NCBI GenBank assembly: GCA_004553095.1
Contig: SFMJ01000101.1
Coordinates: 1 to 6,015, forward strand
Length of the DNA: 6,015 bases
Origin: Bacteroidales bacterium
GTDB taxonomy: Bacteria; Bacteroidota; Bacteroidia; Bacteroidales; Muribaculaceae
Direction of reading: 5' to 3'
Positions 1-6,015 of the stretch are shown here, piece by piece; the stretch's first letter is position 1; each line of letters starts with the position of its first letter. Under the pieces are notes generated by a model, which made no database searches, had not been told where the DNA came from, and saw only the letters and a list, made by a program, of their open reading frames with translations. Made by a program: the position numbers and the translations under genes.

Positions 1-59
1 CTCGAACCCACGACCCAATGATTAAGAGTCATTTGCTCTACCAACTGAGCCACGGAGTC
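1..59 (-). tRNA. tRNA-Lys (anticodon CUU), 3' end cut off by the window edge
   Basis: Read on the minus strand, the sequence folds as a tRNA. The acceptor 5' strand GACTCCG is at 59-53. The D arm is GCTC / GAGC around AGTTGGTA. The anticodon stem AATGA / TCATT (33-29 and 21-17) encloses the loop CTCTTAA (28-22). A five-base variable loop GGGTC follows, then the T-stem strand GTGGG and the first six bases of the T loop (TTCGAG). The anticodon at 26-24 is CTT, which reads the lysine codon AAG. The rest of the T arm, the 3' acceptor strand and any encoded CCA lie outside the window. The gene has its own promoter about 45 bases upstream. Identity is firm because every visible stem is fully paired. 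Confidence 0.96.
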
Positions 60-104
60 ATTTGCCGGTCGTGAACCTTAGTAGTTCCTCCCGTTTTGCG
101 ACTG

Positions 105-136
105 CAAAGTTAATACCTTTTTTTATATTCTGCAAA
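105..136 (-). promoter_or_regulatory. Bacteroidota-type promoter of the tRNA-Lys gene
   Basis: On the minus strand, TTTG (136-133) is followed after 20 bases by TAACTTTG (112-105). This matches the Bacteroidota primary sigma factor consensus, TTTG about 19-21 bases before TAnnTTTG. About 45 bases separate the -7 box from the first base of the tRNA, leaving room for a short 5' leader that RNase P would remove. The upstream flank is very rich in A and T. Its position between the glycosyltransferase stop codon and the tRNA shows that the tRNA can be transcribed independently of the upstream genes. Confidence 0.85.
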
Positions 137-146
137 TTTTTTCGAG

Positions 147-193
147 TTTTTTTCTCAAAAAAATCTTGCAACGCCCTAAAAATCCATATTTTT
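147..193 (-). terminator. AT-rich hairpins after the glycosyltransferase gene, possible terminator or upstream promoter element
   Basis: Two small AT-only inverted repeats lie between the glycosyltransferase stop codon (215-217) and the tRNA promoter. One has six-base arms AAAAAT / ATTTTT at 178-183 and 188-193 with a four-base loop. The other is seven T, CTC, seven A at 147-163, with only three loop bases. Neither has a GC-rich stem, so they are poor matches to a classical intrinsic terminator. The A/T tracts just before the -33 box could instead act as an UP-like element for the tRNA promoter. The position fits either role, and the sequence alone does not decide. Confidence 0.3.
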
Positions 194-214
194 GCCACCC
201 GATGCGCCTCTTGT

Positions 215-1168
215 CTATCGGCGAAGGATCTTCGAATATACCAATTTGCGCATCCAATTGGGCATGATATACACCGTGCCGCGCATCAGACTATATCTCA
301 AGGCCTCAAACCATGATAACATCTTGATGTCATGGAGCATCCACTGGAACTTGGCACTCAGACAGGCATATTTGAACCCTCCGCGACGGCGAAACATATC
401 GGCAGAGGTCCGGAAATTGAGCAAATAGGCCGGTATATTGGCGAACTTCGCTCCATTCTGCCACATTCTTACCCAGAGATACCAATCCTCGAAGAGGGTG
501 AAATGGATATATCCTCCGGCGGCATCTACCGCACTCTTCTTGAACATCACCGCAGGATGATTCAGCGGGTTGCGCAATTTTATATAATGCGAGATCTCCT
601 CATGGGTCGAGGGCACCTTCTTGGTCGAAATCCGATTCGTCGGCTCCCCCTCAAACTCGCTCATCCAGCCACTGCAGACATCTATGTCAGGATGCTCTGT
701 CATAAACTTAACCTGGCGCTCGAAACGATCCGGGAAACAGATGTCATCGCTATCCATGCGCGCCACCAACTCATAGTGGCAATGCTTCAACCCCTCATTC
801 AGCGCGTTGCCCAATCCTCCATTCTTCTCGATCTTGACACTATGGAGATTGGCATGCTTCTTCCTATACTCCTCGATTACATCATATAATTCGGGCGTAA
901 GAGGCCCATCCTCCACGAGCACTACCTCTGTGGGAGGAAGTGTCTGCTCGAAGACACTTTCGAGACTGAGCCTTAAATTTGAGGCTTTCTCTCGCGAATA
1001 TACGGATATAAGGACGCTAAATGAAGTGGTCGTGGTAGTGGTGGTAGTATTGTCGGAAAGTGATATATAGGTTTCATTGTTACAACGAGCGGTAGCCACC
1101 TCCGGATCAGGGGTGGCCACTTTCTTTAATTGATGTGTAGAAAGTGTCGTACTACTAAATTCGTTCAT
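215..1168 (-). CDS. GT2-family glycosyltransferase (AmsE-like) with N-terminal poly-threonine extension
   Basis: This 317-residue protein probably transfers a sugar from a nucleotide-sugar donor to a growing surface glycan (capsule, O-antigen or exopolysaccharide) at the cytoplasmic face of the inner membrane. The GT-A fold starts near residue 49 with SFSVLISVYSRE. The acidic pair E86-D87 follows the second strand, the metal and nucleotide-binding DSD is at 139-141 inside ARMDSDD, and the likely catalytic-base motif FEDW is at 226-229. NPLNHPAVMFKK (200-211) is typical of this GT2 subgroup. The C-terminus is basic and aromatic, suiting membrane association, but has no clear transmembrane helix. 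ATG 1168 is the only in-frame ATG before the fold. It gives 48 extra residues ending in eight threonines (41-48), absent from the usual family start. The leader is AT-rich with no Shine-Dalgarno. Donor and acceptor cannot be inferred. No other polysaccharide gene is visible in the window. Confidence 0.88.
   Translation of the reverse strand: MNEFSSTTLSTHQLKKVATPDPEVATARCNNETYISLSDNTTTTTTTTSFSVLISVYSREKASNLRLSLESVFEQTLPPTEVVLVEDGPLTPELYDVIEEYRKKHANLHSVKIEKNGGLGNALNEGLKHCHYELVARMDSDDICFPDRFERQVKFMTEHPDIDVCSGWMSEFEGEPTNRISTKKVPSTHEEISHYIKLRNPLNHPAVMFKKSAVDAAGGYIHFTLFEDWYLWVRMWQNGAKFANIPAYLLNFRTSADMFRRRGGFKYACLSAKFQWMLHDIKMLSWFEALRYSLMRGTVYIMPNWMRKLVYSKILRR
1025..1048 (-). repeat. ACN trinucleotide tract encoding eight threonines
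   Basis: Eight consecutive threonine codons (ACT, ACC, ACC, ACT, ACC, ACG, ACC, ACT on the minus strand) encode residues 41-48 of the glycosyltransferase, immediately before the first strand of the catalytic fold. The third bases vary, so this is an imperfect microsatellite. Gain or loss of units would keep the frame and alter only linker length. Confidence 0.8.
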
Positions 1169-1182
1169 TATAATACTATATA

Positions 1183-1207
1183 CAAAAATGATATAGAAAC
1201 GCTATAT
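1183..1207 (-). terminator. Possible weak intrinsic terminator or attenuator before the glycosyltransferase gene
   Basis: On the minus strand, ATATAG and CTATAT form a perfect six-base stem around the loop CGTTT (1207-1191). This is followed two bases later by five T (1188-1184). Hairpin plus T run is the layout of an intrinsic terminator, but the stem is almost entirely AT and would be weak. It lies only about 15 bases upstream of the glycosyltransferase start codon. It could therefore end polA transcripts or act in the leader of the next gene. Confidence 0.3.
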
Positions 1208-1210
1208 TAC

Positions 1211-1250
1211 TGATAATATGGCATTAGATCAGGATCAGATGCCACTATCA
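1211..1250 (-). other. Interrupted hairpin in the spacer before the glycosyltransferase gene
   Basis: TGATA (1211-1215) pairs with TATCA (1246-1250) and TGGCAT (1219-1224) pairs with ATGCCA (1239-1244). A small asymmetric internal loop separates the two helices, and the apical loop has 14 bases. On the minus strand the loop contains the tandem hexamer CTGATC CTGATC. Eleven base pairs in a stem of this shape are more than expected by chance in a short spacer. Plausible roles are 3'-end stabilisation or termination of polA mRNA, or a 5' leader structure of the glycosyltransferase mRNA. Confidence 0.4.
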
Positions 1251-1386
1251 CACTCCCGCTGAGGAAGAGGATAGAAGAAGCCTCTACCATTCTAACGCGA
1301 AACTATCGCATAAATTGCTAAATAATGTAAATTTTGTTAAAAAAATAGATAAAATCGAGTCAATCAGTCGTCGAATACATCTTCGA

Positions 1387-4203
1387 TCAGTGTGCCTCCA
1401 TCCAGTTATCGCTGATGCCTACCGAGGCGGTAAGAGCCACCTTGCCGGTGTAGGCTGCTTCCATACATTCAGCCACCACCTTCCGGAACACATCAACCTC
1501 CTCGAGGGGCACCTCGAAGTTCAATTCGTCGTGCACCTGCATGATCATCCTGGTGCGCAGGCCTTGCTCTCTGATGGCACGATAGATAGCGTTCATCGCC
1601 ACCTTGATCACATCGGCGGCGGTGCCCTGGAGCGGTGCATTGATGGCATTTCGCTCGGCAAAACTTCTTACCGTGTGGTTGTGACTGTTGATGTCGGGGA
1701 GATAGCGCCGACGATTCATGCGCGTTTCGACATAACCGAGCTGTCGGGCAGTCTCGATAGATCTCGATATATAATTTCGGATGGTGGGGAAGGTGAGGAA
1801 ATAATTGTCGATGATCTCCTTGGCTTCGCCTCGAGATATGCCGAGGCGCTGAGAGAGTCCGAAGGGAGATATGCCATATATGATGCCGAAATTGGCAGTC
1901 TTGGCATGGCGACGCTGGTCGGCGGTAACCTCTTCGAGGGGCACATGATAGATCTTCGAAGCGGTGATGGCATGGATATCCTCATTGTGAGCGAATGCAT
2001 CGATCATGATTTGGTCATCGCTGAAGTCGGCGAGAAGTCGGAGTTCGATCTGTGAATAGTCGGCAGAGAGGAATCGGCAACCCGACGGAGCGATGAAAGC
2101 GCGACGTATCTCGCGGCCCTCCTCATCGCGCACCGGTATGTTCTGCAAGTTGGGAGCCGAGGAGGAGAGGCGGCCCGTGGCGGTGACGGTCTGATTGTAA
2201 TTGGTGTGAACACGTCCGGTGGCGGGATTGATGGCTGCCGGCAGGGCGCTGACGTAGGTGGAGAGTAGCTTCTTGAGGGCTCGGAATTCGAGGATCTTCG
2301 CCACCACCGGATGCTTGGTTACCAACTTCTCGAGCACCTCTTCGCCGGTGGAATATTGCCCGGTCTTGGTCTTTTTGGCCTTCGGGTCGAGTTGGAGACG
2401 GTCGAAGAGCACCTCGCCCACTTGGGCAGGGCTGCTGACGTTGAACGACCCCCCGGCGAGTTCATAGATCTCTTCCTGCATCTTGTCGAGACGTTGCTGC
2501 ATATCGGCCTCGGTGCGGCGCAGTGATGCCGTGTCGATCAGCACGCCGGCAAGTTCCATGTCGGCGAGCACCGGCACGAGCGGATATTCGACACCCGTCA
2601 GCAGATCGACCATTTTCGACTCCTTGACGATCTCATCCAAGATGGGATGAAGACGGAATGTGAGATCGGCCTGCTCGCAAGCCCAGAGAGCACTCTTCGT
2701 GTCGGTGTCTTGGTCGAAATCGAGCGTGCCGGTGAGTCGTCTGCTCTGAGAGGCCTTCAATGGCGAAGGCTCCGGAGAATAGTGGAGATAGGTCTCGGAT
2801 AGCGAGGCAATGTCATGTCGCTTCTCCGGCTGCAGCACATAGTGCGCCAGACTGATGTCATTAAAATTGCGAATCAGATCCTCGGGGTGGGTGTCTTTTC
2901 CCTCTTCGCGCACATATATCACCATATCGCGCTTTACACAGATCGACGTTTTCTCAATCTTCTCGGAGCGTAAGAGATCATAAATAAGATTCATCCCTTC
3001 CGGGAAATCTCCGGGGATGTAGAATGCCTGTCCGGGGGCGATGGCGATGGCTGTGCCATGATATAGAGCCATCATATCATTCTCCCCTTCGGAGAGGGTG
3101 AAGATGGCGCAACGATCGCATGTCGACAGGGCATGCTGCAGGGTGGCAAGCCCCTCCTTATCTTCAGCGATGGCGTAAGAGACCCGGCTCATATCGACTG
3201 TCGGGAAATTGGCGGCATCAGAGGCATCAGCAGTCATAGAGCCGTCAGAGTCGAGGTCGTCGAAGAGTGATGGGGTAGGGGTGGAGGATTGAGAGGAGGA
3301 CTTGGATTGAGTCGAGGCTTGAGCAGAGCCGTTGAGGCGGCGCGACACTCTGTCGGCGAGGCTCTTGAACTCCAACTCGCGGAAGATGGCGAAGAGTTTC
3401 TCTTGGTCGGGAGACTTCACCTCGAGTTCGGCGGGGTCGAACTCCACCGGCACATCGGTGCAGATTGTAGCGAGATATTTCGAGAACTTGATTTGCTCTA
3501 CATTCTCTTTGATTTTCTTGCCGATAGCCCCCTTCACTTGGTCGGCATTTTCGATCAGCCCCTCTACGGAGTCGAACTCCGAGATTAGCTTGATGGCGGT
3601 TTTTTCGCCGACACCGGGGCATCCGGGGATATTGTCGATCTTATCCCCCATCAGGGCGAGCAGGTCGATGACTTGCGCCGTGCGCTTAAGGCCATAAAGG
3701 TCGCATACCTCCTTAACGCCCCGTATCTCAGGGTCTTGGCCTCGGTGTGAGGGCTTGTACTGGAAGATCGAGTCAGTGACGAGTTGACCGAAATCCTTGT
3801 CGGGAGTCATCATATATGTGGCGAACCCCTCCTTTTCGGCGCGACAGGCGAGGGTGCCGATCACATCGTCAGCCTCATAGCCCTCGACTTCCACCACCGG
3901 TATGCGGTAAGCTCTGATGATATCCTTGATATAGGGGATAGCCTTCCTGATGTCTTCGGGAGTCTCATCGCGTTGGGCTTTATACTCCTCGAACTCCCTC
4001 TTGCGGAAGGTCGGACCGGCAGGGTCGAAGCAGACAGCCAAATGGGTGGGGTTCTCTCGCTTCAGCAGGTCTTCGAGGGTATTTACAAAACCGAATATGG
4101 CAGAGGTGTTAAAGCCGTTTTGGGTGATGCGAGGCATACGTATCAGGGCGTAATATGCTCTGAATATCAGAGCGTAAGCATCAAGAAGGAAGAGCTTTTT
4201 CAT
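1387..4203 (-). CDS. polA: DNA polymerase I (PolA) with a degenerate proofreading domain
   Basis: This is a full-length 938-residue DNA polymerase I, which removes RNA primers, fills gaps and acts in excision repair. The N-terminal 5'-nuclease (about 1-290) retains all the expected metal ligands: D8, D60, E110, D112, D113, D135, D137, D187 and D190. The helix-hairpin-helix is GVGEKTA (197-203). A Ser/Gln/Thr-rich linker covers about 291-335. The middle domain (about 340-525) aligns with the Klenow 3'-5' exonuclease but lacks most catalytic acids. The polymerase has motif A DYSQIELR (715-722), motif B RRHAKTANFGIIYG (764-777, with K768, F772, Y776) and motif C VHDE (890-893). F772 matches E. 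coli F762, which implies discrimination against dideoxynucleotides. The ATG at 4203 opens with MKKLFLLDAY, the usual family start. No Shine-Dalgarno or clear promoter is visible in the 71-base gap upstream. Confidence 0.98.
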   Translation of the reverse strand: MKKLFLLDAYALIFRAYYALIRMPRITQNGFNTSAIFGFVNTLEDLLKRENPTHLAVCFDPAGPTFRKREFEEYKAQRDETPEDIRKAIPYIKDIIRAYRIPVVEVEGYEADDVIGTLACRAEKEGFATYMMTPDKDFGQLVTDSIFQYKPSHRGQDPEIRGVKEVCDLYGLKRTAQVIDLLALMGDKIDNIPGCPGVGEKTAIKLISEFDSVEGLIENADQVKGAIGKKIKENVEQIKFSKYLATICTDVPVEFDPAELEVKSPDQEKLFAIFRELEFKSLADRVSRRLNGSAQASTQSKSSSQSSTPTPSLFDDLDSDGSMTADASDAANFPTVDMSRVSYAIAEDKEGLATLQHALSTCDRCAIFTLSEGENDMMALYHGTAIAIAPGQAFYIPGDFPEGMNLIYDLLRSEKIEKTSICVKRDMVIYVREEGKDTHPEDLIRNFNDISLAHYVLQPEKRHDIASLSETYLHYSPEPSPLKASQSRRLTGTLDFDQDTDTKSALWACEQADLTFRLHPILDEIVKESKMVDLLTGVEYPLVPVLADMELAGVLIDTASLRRTEADMQQRLDKMQEEIYELAGGSFNVSSPAQVGEVLFDRLQLDPKAKKTKTGQYSTGEEVLEKLVTKHPVVAKILEFRALKKLLSTYVSALPAAINPATGRVHTNYNQTVTATGRLSSSAPNLQNIPVRDEEGREIRRAFIAPSGCRFLSADYSQIELRLLADFSDDQIMIDAFAHNEDIHAITASKIYHVPLEEVTADQRRHAKTANFGIIYGISPFGLSQRLGISRGEAKEIIDNYFLTFPTIRNYISRSIETARQLGYVETRMNRRRYLPDINSHNHTVRSFAERNAINAPLQGTAADVIKVAMNAIYRAIREQGLRTRMIMQVHDELNFEVPLEEVDVFRKVVAECMEAAYTGKVALTASVGISDNWMEAH

Positions 4204-4228
4204 AAGGGATTGCAGTGTATAAGATATG

Positions 4229-4264
4229 ATATAGGCTCGGTGTTGAAGATCACCGAGCCTATAT
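4229..4264 (-). terminator. Perfect 14-bp hairpin between the lipoprotein gene and polA, likely terminator
   Basis: Arms at 4229-4242 and 4251-4264 pair without a mismatch around an eight-base loop. The core is GGCTCGGTG / CACCGAGCC and is GC-rich. It begins about ten bases after the lipoprotein stop codon, as expected for a terminator of that gene. On the minus strand it is followed by TCATATCTTATAC, which is T-rich but not a clean T run, so termination may be partial and polA may receive read-through. The polA start codon is only 25 bases beyond the hairpin. Confidence 0.65.
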
Positions 4265-4274
4265 GATGAGAAAA

Positions 4275-5984
4275 TTAGAGATTAGAGAGGCTGATGTTGG
4301 CGAACTCCTTATCGTTTTGAGCGCGCTTCAGGAGTGAAGGATCGAGTTTTACGGCCTTGCGGAGGTTGTTGATCACATTCACATTGTTGTTGGTGCGAGC
4401 TGCCACGATAGCTGAGAGATAGTAAGTGGTAGCATTGGGGTTCTTGATAGAAGAGAGGATGCTTGAAGCCTCGCTATAGTTCTTATCGAGGATTTGAGCT
4501 AATGCGGCGTTATTGGTCTTAGTGTCGCCGAAAGCGCGGATAGCCTTCTGGGTGTCACCCTGGTTGAGGTAGAACACGCCCATGGCGTCGTTGGCTTCAG
4601 GCACGCCGGCAGCGGCGCCGAAGAGTTCATTAGCTTTCGAGTAGTTGCCATCGAGCATAGAGATAAGGCCGAGGTTCATCTCGGGTTCCTTGGCCGAGGG
4701 GTTAAGGCTGTGAGCATATTCGAAGTTGGCTTGAGCAGCCTCATAATCGCCGGCAGCATATTGAGTCATACCGAGGTTGTTGTAGGTGCGATAATCTTTG
4801 GAGTGGAGTTCGGCAGCTGTGTTGTAGATCTCCATCTTCTTGAGGTTGTCGTCGGTGAGAGTGGCGAGATAGAGGAGTTCCTCTTCGGTGAGTTTGGAGG
4901 GATCGCTGTTGTAGATGTCGAGGAGTTCGCGGTCGCTCTTGCCCAGGGTGTTGATGGTAGCCATAACGCGAGAGTAGCGTAATTGGGGAAGGATCTGATC
5001 GGCGAGTTCGTTGAATACGGAAGAGAGATTGCGGATCTCACGCTCGCGATCTTCAGGATCGGGATAGAGTTTGAGGACGCTGAGGATCAGATCTTTATCC
5101 TGGATATTGCTGTTGGCCACGAGCTTCTCGAAGCCCTCCCAGTCTTCGGGAGTGAAGGCAGAGGTGAGTTCACCGAATTCGGTGATCTTATCCTTCTTGA
5201 GTTGGCTTTCGATCAGCTTGGAAGTGTTGACTTCGCGTTTCTCGGCCAGAGAAGTGTTGAACTCCACGGAACCTTCGGGAGAGGCGTAAGAATTGATGGT
5301 GATGCCGGCGATCTCTTGGTTGGCAGCCTTGCTGGCTTCGATAAGTTTCTTGTTCAGGTCGATATATTCCGACTTGCCTGTCTCCTTCGACTGGATATTA
5401 GCCTGGTTGATAAGGAAGTGGATATCGGCGGAATACTTCTCGGTGATTACCTTCTGGAAATTGTCGGGAGCAGTGGCGGGAGTCACAGTCTTGGCGGAAG
5501 CCCAAGTGGAAGTGGCGAGGACGCCATAGCCGACTTTGAGGCGGGGGAGGGTATAGATTTTGCCATTCTGATCGACATTGAAATCGAGGTAGAGTTCGGA
5601 GTTAGCCATCTCGGGGATATACTTGGCAGCCAAGGGGATATTGACAGTGCCGCCATTGCTATAGCTTACCACCTGGCCATTGGCGCGAACATCCTCACCC
5701 TGGATCAGCACGGGCTGGCACAGTTGCTCGCCGTAAGTCACGCCGTCGAGGGCTGCGGTGCTGCCCCAAGTGATGACCGGAGTCACGGTGACTTTTGCAT
5801 TCTTGAGCATATACTTGGCAGGGATATTGCCATAGACATTGCCGGTGACAGTCTCACCTACAGTCTCGAGAGGGGTGGCAACAGTATTGAAATACTCGCT
5901 ATTGAGCTGACCCAACTTCTTGGAACAGCCACCCATAGTGATGAGAGCACCACCGAGGAGAAGATAAAAGATTTTTTTAGACAT
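4275..5984 (-). CDS. Lipoprotein with OmpA-like module and C-terminal TPR repeats
   Basis: The predicted envelope lipoprotein has 569 residues from ATG 5984. The frame stays open to the window edge, but the only earlier start is a TTG, and the signal peptide fits this ATG. Residues 1-20 form a lipoprotein signal (KK, hydrophobic core, lipobox TMGGC with C20). After C20 comes SKKLG, without the acidic residues of the Bacteroidota surface-export signal, so the protein probably faces the periplasm. Residues about 25-165 look beta-rich. Residues about 183-262 resemble an OmpA C-terminal domain (ITINSYASPEG, then N243..LAEKR250). A helical region follows, then TPR-like units from about 398: one clear TPR (398-430, YNNLGMTQYAAGDYEAA...LNP) and more diverged ones to about 551. 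I recognise the architecture from unnamed Bacteroidales proteins, but no function is established. A structural or scaffolding role at the cell wall is inference. Confidence 0.88.
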   Translation of the reverse strand: MSKKIFYLLLGGALITMGGCSKKLGQLNSEYFNTVATPLETVGETVTGNVYGNIPAKYMLKNAKVTVTPVITWGSTAALDGVTYGEQLCQPVLIQGEDVRANGQVVSYSNGGTVNIPLAAKYIPEMANSELYLDFNVDQNGKIYTLPRLKVGYGVLATSTWASAKTVTPATAPDNFQKVITEKYSADIHFLINQANIQSKETGKSEYIDLNKKLIEASKAANQEIAGITINSYASPEGSVEFNTSLAEKREVNTSKLIESQLKKDKITEFGELTSAFTPEDWEGFEKLVANSNIQDKDLILSVLKLYPDPEDREREIRNLSSVFNELADQILPQLRYSRVMATINTLGKSDRELLDIYNSDPSKLTEEELLYLATLTDDNLKKMEIYNTAAELHSKDYRTYNNLGMTQYAAGDYEAAQANFEYAHSLNPSAKEPEMNLGLISMLDGNYSKANELFGAAAGVPEANDAMGVFYLNQGDTQKAIRAFGDTKTNNAALAQILDKNYSEASSILSSIKNPNATTYYLSAIVAARTNNNVNVINNLRKAVKLDPSLLKRAQNDKEFANISLSNL

Positions 5985-6015
5985 AACAGTATGAGTTAAA
6001 TAGATAAAAATCAAT
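5985..6015 (-). other. Partial AT-rich leader of the lipoprotein gene
   Basis: Only 31 bases upstream of the chosen ATG are visible. They are AT-rich, contain no Shine-Dalgarno and no TAnnTTTG box, and include an in-frame TTG (6014) that would add ten residues (the first read as Met) ahead of the signal peptide. The promoter must lie outside the window. Confidence 0.5.

Larger units (their letters stand above)
1169..1386. other. Gene-free spacer between polA and the glycosyltransferase gene
   Basis: About 220 bases hold no credible gene on either strand. On the minus strand, just after the polA stop codon, is a short TCGAA / TTCGA hairpin (1371-1386), followed further on by a T-rich stretch (around 1338-1349). 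Then come a small AGAGG / CCTCT inverted repeat (about 1268-1287) and the two stronger hairpins listed separately. I found no good TTTG ... TAnnTTTG promoter. The nearest -7-like match is CATTTTTG (1190-1183), one base off, without a -33 box at the right distance. Confidence 0.6.

Noticed and set aside
1..217. tRNA gene as an integration site for a mobile element carrying the glycosyltransferase
   Set aside because: Integration usually targets the tRNA 3' end, which is outside the window. On the visible side there is no integrase, no repeat of tRNA sequence and no other mobile-element mark.
332..889. Plus-strand open frame of 185 codons opposite the glycosyltransferase
   Set aside because: It overlaps conserved GT2 motifs on the other strand and shows no protein-like motifs of its own.
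1183..1190. CATTTTTG as a -7 promoter box for the glycosyltransferase
   Set aside because: It is one base off TAnnTTTG, but no TTTG-like -33 element lies 18-21 bases upstream, and the T run is equally well explained by the adjacent hairpin.
1315..2055. Plus-strand open frame of 246 codons opposite the 3' end of polA
   Set aside because: It is antisense to the polymerase motifs of polA, shows no recognisable domain and has no promoter; it is a shadow frame.
4983..5999. Plus-strand open frame of 338 codons opposite the lipoprotein gene
   Set aside because: It lies fully antisense to a gene with a clear signal peptide and domains. Its product is a composition-biased run of Gly, Ile, Leu, Asp and Glu with no recognisable motif, as expected from codon bias on the opposite strand.
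5985..6014. Extension of the lipoprotein to the TTG start at 6014
   Set aside because: It would put ten residues (MIFIYLTHTV) ahead of a normal MSKK lipoprotein signal peptide. The ATG at 5984 is the more natural start.

Overview
The window looks like ordinary chromosomal DNA from a member of the Bacteroidota, most likely order Bacteroidales. I did not find a clearly new system. The assignment rests on three things: an exact Bacteroidota-type promoter (TTTG at -33, TAACTTTG at -7) in front of the tRNA gene, AT-rich start regions without Shine-Dalgarno sequences, and a lipoprotein of a type I associate with Bacteroides and its relatives (OmpA-like module plus TPRs). A family such as Muribaculaceae is possible, but this is a guess.

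Everything supportable is on the minus strand, so the order of transcription runs from high to low coordinates. First comes a lipoprotein gene (5984 to 4275; signal peptide, beta-rich N-terminus, OmpA-like module, C-terminal TPRs). A short gap with a perfect 14-bp hairpin follows. Next is polA (4203 to 1387), encoding DNA polymerase I with intact 5'-nuclease and polymerase modules but an apparently dead 3'-5' proofreading module. A gap of about 220 bp with several hairpins and no gene leads to a GT2 glycosyltransferase (1168 to 215) with an unusual N-terminal extension that ends in eight threonines. Last is a tRNA-Lys(CUU) gene with its own promoter, cut by the window start.

The genes do not form an obvious pathway: an envelope lipoprotein, a replication and repair polymerase, a surface-polysaccharide enzyme and a tRNA. 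The hairpins in the gaps suggest several transcription units in the same direction rather than one operon. The most interesting points are the degenerate PolA exonuclease domain, the poly-threonine extension on the glycosyltransferase, the uncharacterised OmpA/TPR lipoprotein, and the stacked hairpins before the glycosyltransferase.
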